Positions 7,568-16,698 are shown, counted from the stretch's first letter. The stretch: 64,000 bases of DNA from Flavobacterium sp. HJJ (GCF_015351475.1 NZ_JADKPR010000004.1:62001-126000), one strand, 5' to 3'. Notes: a model not told the origin generated them from the sequence alone. Translations and numbers: made by a program.

Positions 7568-8525
7568 ATAAAAGGCGCTGTCTGTTTCTTTCCAGTAATT
7601 CCAAAGTTTTGATTTTTAAACTTTCTGGTTCCAGTATCGTTGCATAATCTCCAAACATCAGATACCAGCGCGAAAGGCCTTCCATCGAATCACAAGACAT
7701 AAAAGTCATTTCAATTTTGCCATCCATTTCCTTTTCCGAAACAAAGCCGTAATATTTCCGGTCGCTTGCCAGATAACTGGCTATTCTTTTCTCCACAAGA
7801 ATCCGAACTTTGGTAGTCGAAACATTTTTATCTTTATCCAGATACGTCTCTAATGCATTATGTTCTACTGAAAAAGGGATTTCTGTTTTTTGGATTCCAT
7901 GAACACGGTCAGCACGAAATTGCCTGTAATCCTTGCGCAGATGACAATAACCAAACATGTACCAATTGTTATTATCGTGAAAAACGCCAACAGGTTCAAT
8001 ATGCCTCACAGTAATTCCCTCTGACTGAATTGCTTCATACGAAAGAATGACCTGTGTTTTCTCTGCAATACTTTCAAAAAGCGTGGCTAAAGTATTGGGA
8101 GCTTTATCATTAAAAAGCTTCTCCGAAGACTGCATCAAAATACTGGATTCTATACTCGAAACCCAGTCTTTATCATCGCTCCGTAGTACCGCTTTTAATT
8201 TATACATCGCCGACGCATAATGATTTCCAAGAGCTGTGTCAATGAATTTCTGCATTAATTTTTCGGCAGCAATAAAACTGCCGGCTTCCTCACGGGTAAA
8301 CATTACAGGAGGTAATCGGTAGCCGTCCATCAAAGCGTAACCCACTCCAGCTTCACTGTAAATTGGAACTCCCGAAGCTTCCAAGGTGCGGATATCACGA
8401 TAAATAGTCCGTAAACTCACTTCGAAACGATCGGCTAATTCCTGTGCTTTTACAATCTTTTTGGATTGCAATTGAATCAAAATGGCAACAATGCGGTCAA
8501 AACGTTTTGGGGTCTCGTCGAGCAT
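7566..8525 (-). CDS. YafY-type HTH/WYL transcriptional regulator
   Basis: A 319-residue regulator with an N-terminal winged helix-turn-helix (residues 8-65, RIVAILIQLQSKKIVKAQELADRFEVSLRTIYRDIRTL given here in part: SLRTIYRDIRTLEASG), a middle region, and a WYL domain around residues 165-235 containing NNWYMFGYCHLRKDYRQFR, which in other members senses a ligand. A C-terminal WCX-like extension follows. Members frequently sit beside the gene they control. Here the neighbour is the convergent dinB-like gene, whose promoter has a long palindrome. The effector is unknown. Confidence 0.9.
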   Translation of the reverse strand: MLDETPKRFDRIVAILIQLQSKKIVKAQELADRFEVSLRTIYRDIRTLEASGVPIYSEAGVGYALMDGYRLPPVMFTREEAGSFIAAEKLMQKFIDTALGNHYASAMYKLKAVLRSDDKDWVSSIESSILMQSSEKLFNDKAPNTLATLFESIAEKTQVILSYEAIQSEGITVRHIEPVGVFHDNNNWYMFGYCHLRKDYRQFRADRVHGIQKTEIPFSVEHNALETYLDKDKNVSTTKVRILVEKRIASYLASDRKYYGFVSEKEMDGKIEMTFMSCDSMEGLSRWYLMFGDYATILEPESLKIKTLELLERNRQRLL

Positions 8526-8587
8526 ACTAGTGGGATGTTTATTTAGTTTATATTATGGATTTTCGGAAAGATTGAATCATTTGTTGA

Positions 8588-9460
8588 TTATCTTCCAAAA
8601 CTATCATAATTGTCTTCAGCATATTTTTCAAAACGTTCCAATAGCTTAATGTTGTTTTTTTCCAAAGAGGTTAATTCTTTATCAACATTTTCAGAAATAG
8701 GGATATACCACTCTACTGAATCGAAAAACTGGCGGTAGCTTTTTTTCTTAAAAGTATAACCATGTCGAGCATAAATAGTATTTCGGAGAATTTCCAGCTC
8801 TAACTTTTTCAAATTTTTAAGACCTTTTTCGGTCAATTTAGTTGTAGAAGAATTTATTTTTTTAATTATATCCGAAGCAGTACGATAGCTTTCTTCGGTA
8901 TAGACTTCTGCAACTTCGGTCGTATCAGTCTGCTGCTCAATTATAGTATCGATTCTTGCACTATAATAATCCATATAAGCTCCATCTTTAGGCAGCATAG
9001 CATTTGGATTATATTCGAATTCTTGTTTTTTTAATTCAAAAGTACGTTGTGTAACATGCTGGTTTTTATCATTTGAAAACCAAGTTCCTTTTAATACTTT
9101 ATTTTCAATAGAAAATTTGAATTCCCCATCATATTTGCTATTTCCTGGTTCTCTTAATATAAACTCGTAACCGTTAGCTATCTTTTTAAATTCACCAGAT
9201 AATGGTCTGCTGCTACCTGCAACAATGCTTCGGCCAGATACTATATTTTTTTCTATTTTTTTGATAACAATATTTATTTTGTTTACATAAACAAAATCGT
9301 CGGTAGTATCATGTACACTTGCTACAAAATCGCCAACCCAATTACCATATAAATCTTTATAAGGATCATTTACATTTTCACCTTTTTCTGAAATTTCTAA
9401 TTTTTCTTTTTTGCAGGAAATCAATCCTAGAATAAACAATAGAATGAATATTTTTCTCAT
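8588..9460 (-). CDS. YARHG-domain lipoprotein
   Basis: A 290-residue lipoprotein: signal peptide MRKIFILLFILGLISC with the acylated Cys16. The central part (about 30-140) is a beta-rich region of unknown function. Residues 215-275 carry a YARHG domain (ILRNTIYARHGYTFKKKSYR, then WYIP), an extracytoplasmic module of unknown role found in many bacterial surface proteins. Its start overlaps the stop of the upstream membrane protein gene by four bases, so the two are co-translated and probably work together at the envelope. Confidence 0.85.
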   Translation of the reverse strand: MRKIFILLFILGLISCKKEKLEISEKGENVNDPYKDLYGNWVGDFVASVHDTTDDFVYVNKINIVIKKIEKNIVSGRSIVAGSSRPLSGEFKKIANGYEFILREPGNSKYDGEFKFSIENKVLKGTWFSNDKNQHVTQRTFELKKQEFEYNPNAMLPKDGAYMDYYSARIDTIIEQQTDTTEVAEVYTEESYRTASDIIKKINSSTTKLTEKGLKNLKKLELEILRNTIYARHGYTFKKKSYRQFFDSVEWYIPISENVDKELTSLEKNNIKLLERFEKYAEDNYDSFGR

Positions 9461-10086
9461 TTATATTTTTGTTTAAATATACAATATTCTATAAATAATA
9501 AATTAGGAACCCAGCCTAACCAAGCGATAATTTGATAAACATCCATTGGAGCAGGATGAAATAAAGATACAATGATAACTTTCCATAACCGTAAGGTTAC
9601 TGCTGAAAAAGTCAAAGCAAAACTCCGCATCATAAATGCTTTATGACATTTGATATTGTTTCTTTTTATCAAAATAAATCCTTTTAATGTAAAGTAAAAC
9701 CATAGAATGGATAAAATAACAAAAGAAATTTTAGAATAAAATCCGCCATTAGCAAAGATTCCAATAAAGAATCCAGATGGAGACGCTAATACTAAAGTCA
9801 CAAAAACATACAATTTCCCAATCCATTTGTGTACAGATGGAAATTGTTTTAAAATGTTCGGATTAAATTGAGTAAAGCCAGCAAGTAATGTAAATATAGA
9901 AGAGCAGACATGGATATAAAAAATAAAGAGATAGGATTTAATCTCTATAACTTCAGTCTGTTTTATTTGTAAAAAAGCAACATTTGAACTAATTGGAAAA
10001 TATTTCAATGTTATGAGCAGCATTAAAACAAAAAACCAGACAAAGACTATTAGCCAAAGTGTTTGTTTGTAGTTTTTTAGAATCAC
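9457..10086 (-). CDS. DUF2306-family membrane protein
   Basis: A 209-residue protein with about six membrane segments. Conserved features of the DUF2306 family are visible: HVCSSIFTLLAGFTQF with an early histidine, the HKWIGKLYV motif after the second segment, and KCHKAFMMRSFALTFSAVTLRLW. The repeated histidines facing the membrane interior suggest haem or metal binding by analogy to cytochrome b561-like folds, but this is inference. It overlaps the YARHG lipoprotein gene by four bases and is the first gene of that pair. Confidence 0.8.
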   Translation of the reverse strand: MILKNYKQTLWLIVFVWFFVLMLLITLKYFPISSNVAFLQIKQTEVIEIKSYLFIFYIHVCSSIFTLLAGFTQFNPNILKQFPSVHKWIGKLYVFVTLVLASPSGFFIGIFANGGFYSKISFVILSILWFYFTLKGFILIKRNNIKCHKAFMMRSFALTFSAVTLRLWKVIIVSLFHPAPMDVYQIIAWLGWVPNLLFIEYCIFKQKYK

Positions 10087-10170
10087 TTTTAAAAAAAATA
10101 TAGGTTTTTTTGAATGCCAAAGTAAATGAATTTGTTTGATAAAATCGTTTTATTTTTTTTAAATTAAACA

Positions 10171-10203
10171 AAAAAACCTGACAATTTTTACATCATCAGG
10201 TTT
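10171..10203 (-). terminator. Terminator of lepA
   Basis: On the minus strand the arms AAACCTGA and TCAGGTTT are followed by a run of T residues. It lies about 40 nt after the lepA stop codon. Confidence 0.85.
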
Positions 10204-10245
10204 CCTCTTTATTCTTGTTTCTTTTTTCTATTCTCTAAAAAAAAT

Positions 10246-12042
10246 CTAATCATTCAACTTCAAAACAGCCATAAACGCCTCTTGCGGAATTTCAACATTT
10301 CCTACCTGACGCATACGTTTTTTACCTTTTTTCTGTTTTTCTAATAATTTACGTTTACGCGAAATATCCCCGCCGTAACATTTGGCAGTAACGTCTTTAC
10401 GTAAGGCTTTGATCGTTTCTCGGGCAATGATTTTGGCACCAATAGCCGCCTGAATCGGAATATCAAACTGTTGTCTCGGAATCAGCTCACGCAATTTCTC
10501 GGTCATTTTTTTACCAATGTTGTAAGCGTTGCTTTCGTGAATCAAAGCAGAAAGAGCATCCACCTGATTAGCGTTCAATAATACATCCAGTTTTACTAGT
10601 TTGGAAGCACGCATTCCAATTGGAGAGTAATCAAAAGACGCATAACCTTTGGAAACGGTTTTCAATCGGTCGTAAAAATCGAATACAATTTCGGCCAATG
10701 GCATGTCAAAATTCAATTCCACACGCTCCGTAGTCAAATACGTTTGATTCGTGATAATACCACGTTTTTCAATACACAAACTCATTACGTTACCCACAAA
10801 ATCAGCTTTGGTAATGATAGTCGCTTTGATGAAAGGCTCTTCCACACGGTCTAGTTTTGAAGGTTCCGGCAGATCTGAAGGGTTGTTGACTATAACAGCT
10901 GTTTCAGGTTCTTTTTTGGTGTAAGCCAAATACGAAACGTTAGGAACCGTAGTAATTACAGTCATATCGAATTCGCGCTCCAAACGTTCCTGAATAATTT
11001 CCATGTGCAGCATTCCCAAGAATCCGCAACGGAAACCAAACCCTAAAGCCGCCGAACTTTCAGGAGCAAACACCAGCGAAGCATCGTTCAGCTGCAGTTT
11101 TTCCATCGAAGCTCTCAGCTCCTCAAAATCTTCAGTATCTACAGGGTAAATTCCGGCAAATACCATTGGTTTTACATCCTCAAAACCAGTAATCATATTA
11201 GTTGTAGGCGTTTTGGCATCAGTAATAGTATCCCCTACTTTTACTTCTTTGGCTTCCTTAATTCCAGAAATCAAATACCCAACATCTCCTGTCGAAATCA
11301 CACTTTTAGGAACTTGATTTAATTTCAAAGTTCCTACTTCATCAGCAAAATATTCATTGCCGGTAGCCATAAATTTAATTTTCTGGCCTTTCTTTATTTC
11401 ACCGTTTACAACTCTAAAAATAACTTCAATTCCTCTAAAAGGATTATAATGTGAGTCAAAAATCAAAGCCTGCAAAGGCTCTTCTTTATTTCCTTTCGGC
11501 GCAGGAACTTTTTCAATAATCGCAGCCAAAATATTTTCCACACCAAAACCGGTTTTCCCCGAAGCATGAATAATATCTTCCAGTTTACAGCCAAGCAAAT
11601 CAATTATATCGTCACTTACTTCCTCTGGATTCGCGCTTGGTAAATCGACTTTGTTTAAAACCGGAATAATTTCCAAGTCATTTTCCAAAGCCAAATACAA
11701 GTTAGAAATCGTCTGCGCCTGAATACTCTGCGCAGCATCAACAATCAATAATGCACCTTCGCAGGCAGCAATCGAACGCGAAACTTCATAAGAGAAATCC
11801 ACGTGACCAGGAGTATCAATCAGGTTCAGAATATATTCTTCCCCTTTATATTTATATTCCATTTGTATCGCATGACTCTTAATCGTGATTCCTCGTTCAC
11901 GCTCCAAGTCCATATTGTCCAGCAGCTGCGCCTTTTCTTCACGAGCCGTTACCGTTTGGGTAGCACCCAATAATCGGTCAGCCAATGTACTTTTTCCGTG
12001 GTCAATGTGTGCAATAATGCAAAAATTCCTAATATGTTTCAT
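10246..12042 (-). CDS. lepA: Elongation factor 4 (LepA)
   Basis: A 598-residue translational GTPase that acts on stalled or mis-translocated ribosomes and in ribosome assembly. The G domain shows [15 protein letters not shown] (P loop), the switch region [19 protein letters not shown] and [10 protein letters not shown]-Tu-like domain II and the EF-G-like domains follow, and the diagnostic LepA C-terminal domain ends with [20 protein letters not shown] and [15 protein letters not shown]. Length is exactly that expected. It is a single gene with its own promoter and terminator. Confidence 0.97.
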   Translation of the reverse strand: MKHIRNFCIIAHIDHGKSTLADRLLGATQTVTAREEKAQLLDNMDLERERGITIKSHAIQMEYKYKGEEYILNLIDTPGHVDFSYEVSRSIAACEGALLIVDAAQSIQAQTISNLYLALENDLEIIPVLNKVDLPSANPEEVSDDIIDLLGCKLEDIIHASGKTGFGVENILAAIIEKVPAPKGNKEEPLQALIFDSHYNPFRGIEVIFRVVNGEIKKGQKIKFMATGNEYFADEVGTLKLNQVPKSVISTGDVGYLISGIKEAKEVKVGDTITDAKTPTTNMITGFEDVKPMVFAGIYPVDTEDFEELRASMEKLQLNDASLVFAPESSAALGFGFRCGFLGMLHMEIIQERLEREFDMTVITTVPNVSYLAYTKKEPETAVIVNNPSDLPEPSKLDRVEEPFIKATIITKADFVGNVMSLCIEKRGIITNQTYLTTERVELNFDMPLAEIVFDFYDRLKTVSKGYASFDYSPIGMRASKLVKLDVLLNANQVDALSALIHESNAYNIGKKMTEKLRELIPRQQFDIPIQAAIGAKIIARETIKALRKDVTAKCYGGDISRKRKLLEKQKKGKKRMRQVGNVEIPQEAFMAVLKLND

Positions 12043-12066
12043 TTATGATAATGTCTATGTTATTCC

Positions 12067-12085
12067 GAACAGCCACTGGCTGTTC
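12067..12085. repeat. Short perfect hairpin in the lepA leader
   Basis: GAACAGCC and GGCTGTTC form an 8-bp stem with a three-base loop, 25 nt upstream of the lepA start. No T tract follows on the minus strand, so it is not a standard terminator. Confidence 0.5.
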
Positions 12086-12136
12086 TCCTCTTAATATCAA
12101 ATCTCACGCAAACCCGTCGTTACGACAATTAATCTG

Positions 12137-12166
12137 CAAATATACTCTAAATTCAACAGTTTCAAA
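12137..12166 (-). promoter_or_regulatory. lepA promoter
   Basis: On the minus strand TTTG (12166-12163), an 18-nt spacer and TATATTTG (12144-12137) match both boxes of the Bacteroidota promoter. The leader would be about 90 nt and contains the 12067 hairpin. Confidence 0.7.
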
Positions 12167-12413
12167 GTTTCAAAACACGAAACTATTTATTTACCATATA
12201 ACTCATGTAAAGTTTTAGTTTTCAGCCAACAAATCTTAAATGACCTTAAGTTCCTTATTATGGTTTGAAAATAATTTACAGTCATAGCTTTTAAAAAACT
12301 TATATGTCCTAATATGTTTCAAAAAAAAGCTTGATTCATTTCTAACAGCATTTAAAATCAAGGTTTTAACCCCCTATTATCAGTTGGGCTGTTTTCTATT
12401 CACTTAAAAGTTG
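12167..12413. other. Intergenic, no gene seen
   Basis: AT-rich stretch between the divergent lepA and dusB promoters. I find no RNA gene, repeat or open frame worth calling. Confidence 0.5.
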
Positions 12414-12421
12414 TAATTTTG
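12414..12421 (+). promoter_or_regulatory. -7 element of dusB
   Basis: TAATTTTG matches TAnnTTTG fully. It overlaps the upstream in-frame TTG at 12419 and so supports the ATG at 12440 as the true start. Confidence 0.6.
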
Positions 12422-12439
12422 CAAAAAATTTCAAGGACA

Positions 12440-13432
12440 ATGATTAAGATTGGCAATATAGAATTACCCGAATTCCCATTACTATTAGCACCTATGGAAG
12501 ATGTGAGCGACCCTCCATTCCGCCGTTTGTGTAAAGAGCATGGAGCCGACTTAATGTATTCTGAATTTATTTCTTCCGAAGGATTAATTCGTGACGCCAT
12601 CAAAAGCCGAATGAAATTGGACATTTTCGATTACGAAAGACCTGTAGGAATCCAAATCTTTGGAGGAGACGAAGAAGCTATGGCATTATCGTCTAAAATA
12701 GTTTCTACGGTAAATCCAGATTTAATAGACATCAATTTTGGCTGTCCTGTTAAAAAAGTAGTCTGCAAAGGCGCCGGTGCCGGAGTTCTGAAAGACGTAG
12801 ATTTAATGATCCGTCTGACCAAAGCCGTTATCGACAGCACGCATTTGCCGGTTACCGTAAAAACCCGTTTGGGTTGGGACGACAACTCGATAAATATCGA
12901 CGAAGTTGCCGAACGCCTGCAGGATATTGGCGTTGCCGCTTTGAGCATTCACGCCAGAACTCGTGCCCAAATGTACAAAGGTCACTCTGATTGGTCTCAC
13001 ATTGCCCGTGTGAAAAACAACCCAAGAATCACGATGCCTATTTTCGGAAACGGAGATATCGATTCTCCCGAAAAAGCATTGCTTTATAAAAACGAATACG
13101 GCATCGACGGAATAATGATTGGCCGTGCCGCCATTGGTTATCCTTGGATTTTCAACGAAATTAAGCATTACTTCAAAACAGGAGAACATTTGCCTAAACC
13201 AACAGTTGTCGACAGAGTTGAAGCAGTTCGCAACCATTTAACATGGGCAATGCAATGGAAAGGAGAAAGACTCGGAATTGTAGAAACCAGACCTCATTAC
13301 ACCAATTATTTCAAAGGAATTCATTCATTTAAAACCTTCAGACAAAAACTAGTAACGCTAGACCGCCCCGAAGAATTATTTGCCCACTTGGATGATATTA
13401 AAGAAGCTTATGCTAATTATGAGGCTGTTTAA
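12440..13432 (+). CDS. dusB: tRNA-dihydrouridine synthase
   Basis: The 330-residue flavoenzyme reduces specific uridines in the D loop of tRNA using NAD(P)H. Family motifs: LAPMEDVSDPPFRRLC at the N-terminus, the DINFGCPVKKVVCKGAGAG loop with the catalytic Cys that protonates the base, VTVKTRLGWD, the SIHARTRAQMYKGHSDW flavin region, and GNGDIDSPEKA and MIGRAAIGYPWIF for FMN phosphate binding. ATG 12440 (MIKIGNIELP) was chosen because the longer frame begins inside the promoter. The C-terminal helical domain has the expected length. Confidence 0.95.
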   Translation: MIKIGNIELPEFPLLLAPMEDVSDPPFRRLCKEHGADLMYSEFISSEGLIRDAIKSRMKLDIFDYERPVGIQIFGGDEEAMALSSKIVSTVNPDLIDINFGCPVKKVVCKGAGAGVLKDVDLMIRLTKAVIDSTHLPVTVKTRLGWDDNSINIDEVAERLQDIGVAALSIHARTRAQMYKGHSDWSHIARVKNNPRITMPIFGNGDIDSPEKALLYKNEYGIDGIMIGRAAIGYPWIFNEIKHYFKTGEHLPKPTVVDRVEAVRNHLTWAMQWKGERLGIVETRPHYTNYFKGIHSFKTFRQKLVTLDRPEELFAHLDDIKEAYANYEAV

Positions 13433-13447
13433 TAATTAATCCTTCTC

Positions 13448-13477
13448 TTTGATTTTGTAAAATAAAAATTACTTTTG
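13448..13477 (+). promoter_or_regulatory. Promoter of the 13.5-kb outer-membrane protein gene
   Basis: TTTG at 13448-13451, 18-nt spacer, TACTTTTG at 13470-13477: full matches to both boxes. The leader is short, about 10 nt. Confidence 0.75.
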
Positions 13478-13491
13478 CAAAAAAAGAGTTA

Positions 13492-14079
13492 ATGAAAAAA
13501 ATTATAGTACTAGGTTTCGTTTTAATCAGTTTCATCGCAAATGCACAAGAAGCAGAAAAAATTTCGGTTGAGAAAAATTTATATGGCGTTCAGTTGGGTT
13601 TGCTAAGTACAAGTTTTTATTATGAAACTCAATTGCAAAGAAAAATTTCACTTCGAACAGAAATAGGGCTGACATTAATATCTTCTACGAGAGATTATAA
13701 AGATCCTGAAATTAAAGATGAAACTGCGACACTTATTAGTCCTTATCTAACACTTGAGCCAAGATGGTACTATAGTTTAGATAGACGTAAAAGACTTGGA
13801 AAAAAGACCTATAACAATTCTTCCAATTATATTTCATTGGAAACGTCATATATTTCTAACAAGACTCCATTAATAAATAACGGTGATTTTGATGTTGTTT
13901 CATCAATTACTATTATTCCTAAATATGGAATCCGCAGAGCTTTTGCAAAACATTTCAATTATGAATTTTCAGGAGGCGTGGGTTACCAATATAATATATT
14001 TAATAAAAGCAAAGGCTGTGACTGTGACCACAACAATACTGCAGTCGATCTTAAAATAAGAATTGGATACGATTTTTAA
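13492..14079 (+). CDS. Secreted protein, probable outer-membrane beta-barrel
   Basis: 195 residues with a signal peptide (MKKIIVLGFVLISFIANA, cleavage before QEAE). The mature protein alternates polar and hydrophobic residues as expected for membrane strands (LISPYLTLEPRWYYSL, IISPKYG-like segments, FSGGVGYQYNIF) and ends in RIGYDF, an aromatic C-terminus typical of barrels inserted by BamA. A CDCDH cluster near residue 177 is unusual and could bind metal or form disulfides. Function is unknown. It converges with, and overlaps by four bases, the LolC/E-like permease gene. Confidence 0.75.
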   Translation: MKKIIVLGFVLISFIANAQEAEKISVEKNLYGVQLGLLSTSFYYETQLQRKISLRTEIGLTLISSTRDYKDPEIKDETATLISPYLTLEPRWYYSLDRRKRLGKKTYNNSSNYISLETSYISNKTPLINNGDFDVVSSITIIPKYGIRRAFAKHFNYEFSGGVGYQYNIFNKSKGCDCDHNNTAVDLKIRIGYDF

Positions 14080-15275
14080 TCCAACAGCTTCTTGCTCACC
14101 CTGCTGCTTGCAATCATCGAAGCAAAAAAACCAAGCGTAACAATAGTCGCCATTACAATCCCAACATTTTCAAAAGTAAAAACCACTGGATAAGCCAGTG
14201 TTGGAGTTATCATTATCAGTTCATACTGTTGCTGCAGCAACACAATAACAACTCCCAACAACAATCCAATGATCCCGCCAAAAACACTCAGCAAAACACC
14301 CTGAAGAAGAAAAATATTTCTCAAATCCTTGATGTCGGTTCCTAGGTTAAAAAGGGTTTTGAGGTTTCCTTTTTTATCCAAAATCATCATGATAAGTGCT
14401 CCAACCAAGTTAAAAAGCGCCACCACAATCACCAAAGTAAATATGAGGTAGACTGCTATATTTTCTGTATTCAGCATTTTATACAAGGCCTCGTTAAGTT
14501 GTGCCTTGTTCTTTATCGTAATTTTATTTTTGAAGATTGAATTCAGTTTTGCAGTCACAGCGTTTTCGTCAGCATCTTTCTTTAATTTTATTTCTATACC
14601 CGAAACCTGATTTTCCTTATATTCCAATAATTCCTGCGCCAAACCTAAATCGGCAAACACATATTTGGAATCCAGATCTTCACTGATGGCATAAATTCCA
14701 ACTGGAAAAATATCGGTTTTATTAAAGGCCTGTTCAGGATTTTCTATAGCTCCCTTACCGGGTCTTGGAACAAAAACCTCAAAAGCATTTTTATAATCAA
14801 GCAATCCCATCGAAAATTTCTGCGCCGTACCATATCCAACCACAACCTGAAAAGTATTTGGCTCCAGCCATTGTCCGTTGTATATTTTTTTGTCGAAATG
14901 ACTAACTTTGTTAAAAGAAGAATCAACTCCTTTAAGGAAAGTAACCTCCTGTTTTCCATTGAACGTAAACAAGACCCTTTCCTCTACAATTTTCGAATAT
15001 GAAGCGACACCATCAATCTCCTTAATGTCTTTTTCCTGTTTTGGTTCAATAAAAAAAGATTTTCCAAGCGTACTGCTCACCTTAAGATCAGGATCAATAT
15101 CGCTGGTAAAGGAAAGACTGAATTCCTTCAGCCCAGTAAAAACCGAAAGCACCACAAACAGCGCCATCGCTCCCACAATAGTCGCAAGACTCGCAATACG
15201 ATTAATAATATTGATAGCATTACTTTTACTTTTGCTAAAAATATACCGCTTGGCTATGTAAAGAGGAAAATTCAA
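14076..15275 (-). CDS. FtsX-like ABC transporter permease, LolC/LolE type
   Basis: A 399-residue permease with one N-terminal membrane segment (about 30-52), a large periplasmic MacB-like core domain (about 55-270), and three C-terminal segments (about 279-302, 327-350, 370-392). This is the layout of LolC/LolE, which extract lipoproteins from the inner membrane. The N-terminal NFPLYIAKRYIFSKSKSNAINIINRIA stretch resembles LolC. No ATPase gene is adjacent, so the partner must lie elsewhere. It begins three bases after rbfA, with which it is evidently co-transcribed. Confidence 0.85.
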   Translation of the reverse strand: MNFPLYIAKRYIFSKSKSNAINIINRIASLATIVGAMALFVVLSVFTGLKEFSLSFTSDIDPDLKVSSTLGKSFFIEPKQEKDIKEIDGVASYSKIVEERVLFTFNGKQEVTFLKGVDSSFNKVSHFDKKIYNGQWLEPNTFQVVVGYGTAQKFSMGLLDYKNAFEVFVPRPGKGAIENPEQAFNKTDIFPVGIYAISEDLDSKYVFADLGLAQELLEYKENQVSGIEIKLKKDADENAVTAKLNSIFKNKITIKNKAQLNEALYKMLNTENIAVYLIFTLVIVVALFNLVGALIMMILDKKGNLKTLFNLGTDIKDLRNIFLLQGVLLSVFGGIIGLLLGVVIVLLQQQYELIMITPTLAYPVVFTFENVGIVMATIVTLGFFASMIASSRVSKKLLD

Positions 15276-15278
15276 ATC

Positions 15279-15671
15279 TTATTTAAATCTGCGTTTATCC
15301 AACAAATCTCTATTCTCTATAGGATTCTCCTTGTTTGCCAATGCATTATCAATCTTCTCGATATAATCCAAAGAATCATCAATAAAGAAAACCAAATTAG
15401 GCACTTTGCGCAATTGCAGACGCACCCTTTGCGACAAATCGTGCTTAATTAAAGTAGTATTTGTTTTGATACCCTGAAGCGTTTCCTGCGCTTTATCTTG
15501 AGGAAAAATACTTAAATGCACCGTCGCCACAGACAAATCTGTAGTCACCGTAACCTTGGATACTGAAATTATCAAATTCGTAATTCCGTTTTTTCTCACT
15601 TCACCCTGCAGAATATCAACCAAATCTTTTTGGATCACCCCGCCTATTTTTTTCTGTCTATTTGTTTCCAT
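15279..15671 (-). CDS. rbfA: Ribosome-binding factor A
   Basis: RbfA is a cold-shock and 30S maturation factor that binds the 5' region of 16S rRNA. The 130-residue protein has the KH-like pattern: QKKIGGVIQKDLVDILQGEV at the N-terminus, LIISVSKVTVTTDLSVATVHLSIF as the strand pair, LRKVPNLVFFIDDSLDYIEKID near the C-terminus. It is the first gene of a two-gene unit with the FtsX-like permease. A full -7 box lies only a few bases before the start, so the mRNA may be leaderless. Confidence 0.93.
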   Translation of the reverse strand: METNRQKKIGGVIQKDLVDILQGEVRKNGITNLIISVSKVTVTTDLSVATVHLSIFPQDKAQETLQGIKTNTTLIKHDLSQRVRLQLRKVPNLVFFIDDSLDYIEKIDNALANKENPIENRDLLDKRRFK

Positions 15672-15675
15672 AGCG

Positions 15676-15683
15676 CAAAAATA
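15676..15683 (-). promoter_or_regulatory. -7 element immediately before rbfA
   Basis: The minus strand reads TATTTTTG. With the usual spacing, transcription would start within one or two bases of the rbfA ATG at 15671. Confidence 0.5.
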
Positions 15684-15798
15684 CTATTTTTTTGAGAGAC
15701 AGCCCCACAAAGTCATAAACTCCTAAAGTTTTTTATATTTGTTTTAAGTTTTATAAACCAAATAAGGAGCGAATGATTGAGGCATTTTCGGCAGACAT

Positions 15799-15871
15799 GG
15801 GTTCCCGCCATCCGCTGCAATCTCCCGTGCCGAACCCCAGCACAGGAGGATTTTCGCTGCTGTCGGGGCTA
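15799..15871 (+). repeat. Dispersed structured repeat, copy 1
   Basis: The core reads CCGCTGCAATCT, then an imperfect hairpin built on CCGTGC and GCACAGG, then GGATTTTCGCTGCTGTC and GGGGCTA. The same flanks occur at 19395-19475 and, inverted, at 30781-30872, with different hairpin arms. The rest of the 375-nt gap before the epimerase gene shows nothing else I can name. GC content is clearly higher than in the surrounding spacer. Confidence 0.75.
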
Positions 15872-16046
15872 AAGAGTAAATAATTGGCATTTTTGGGAAA
15901 ATTTCAAAAAAAGCAGTTCAAGCAATACGCTCTAAATTCGCATTTTCAATCTGCATCCCGAGCAATAGCGAATAAGCAAAGCAAAATATATACAATCCGC
16001 GTGAAATTATTCTTTGAATCAGCAAATCTCTAAACTAACATTCAAA

Positions 16047-16448
16047 ATGAAAAAAATAGAACACATAGGCATCGCAGTCAAAAACCTTGAAGAATCCAAT
16101 CTGTTATTCGAAAAACTCTTTGGCAAACCTGCTTATAAAGAAGAAGAAGTTGCAAGCGAAGGTGTAAAAACATCTTTCTTCATGAACGGTCCTAACAAAA
16201 TAGAACTCCTCGAAGCCACCGACCCAGATAGTCCGATAGCCAAATTCCTCGAAAAAAAAGGCGAAGGAATCCATCACATTGCCTTTGATGTCGAAAATAT
16301 CCTCTCCGAAATTCAACGCCTTAAATCCGAAGGATTCATCGTCCTAAACGAAATCCCCAAAAAAGGTGCCGACAATAAATTAGTCGCTTTTTTACACCCA
16401 AAAGGCACAAATGGTGTATTAATTGAACTCTGCCAGGAAATAAAATAA
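16047..16448 (+). CDS. mce: Methylmalonyl-CoA epimerase
   Basis: The 133-residue enzyme of the glyoxalase/vicinal-oxygen-chelate fold converts (2S)- to (2R)-methylmalonyl-CoA in propionate metabolism. ATG 16047 gives the usual N-terminus MKKIEHIGIAVKNLEES, with the first metal-binding His in EHIGIAV. Further ligands lie in GEGIHHIAFDV, and the C-terminal HPKGTNGVLIELCQE carries the Glu ligand and the residues expected for this family. An upstream in-frame ATG at 16014 would add 11 unconserved residues. It is a single gene. Confidence 0.93.
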   Translation: MKKIEHIGIAVKNLEESNLLFEKLFGKPAYKEEEVASEGVKTSFFMNGPNKIELLEATDPDSPIAKFLEKKGEGIHHIAFDVENILSEIQRLKSEGFIVLNEIPKKGADNKLVAFLHPKGTNGVLIELCQEIK

Positions 16449-16530
16449 AAACTAGTCAATTCATAATCAGTTCTTTTCAAAAAAGATTTTACATTCTAAT
16501 AACATAATTCAAAATCAACATAAAAAACGC

Positions 16531-16561
16531 TTGTGACAATCAAAAAAATGTAGTAATATTG
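16531..16561 (+). promoter_or_regulatory. tRNA(CAT) promoter
   Basis: TTG at 16531-16533, 20-nt spacer, TAATATTG at 16554-16561 (seven of eight). Confidence 0.55.
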
Positions 16562-16574
16562 CAAACTCTTAACC

Positions 16575-16648
16575 GGTCCTATAGCTCAGCTGGTTAGAGC
16601 ACCTGACTCATAATCAGGTGGTCCCTGGTTCGAGCCCAGGTGGGACCA
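16575..16648 (+). tRNA. tRNA with CAT anticodon (elongator Met, or Ile2)
   Basis: A 74-nt cloverleaf: acceptor GGTCCTA pairs with TGGGACC, D-loop AGCTCAGCTGGTTAGAGC, anticodon stem CCTGA/TCAGG around CTCATAA, T-loop GGTTCGAGCCC. The discriminator is A and the 3' CCA is not encoded. The CAT anticodon reads Met, or AUA Ile after lysidine modification; the sequence alone does not settle which. It is not the initiator, because the first acceptor pair is intact. Confidence 0.92.
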
Positions 16649-16662
16649 CTTTTTAAGAATAT

Positions 16663-16698
16663 AAAGCCTTATAAACATTGCGTTTGTAGGGCTTTTTT
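16663..16698 (+). terminator. Terminator of the tRNA(CAT) gene
   Basis: A 14-bp stem from AAAGCCTTATAAAC and GTTTGTAGGGCTTT (with G-U pairs), followed by a T tract. Confidence 0.88.
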
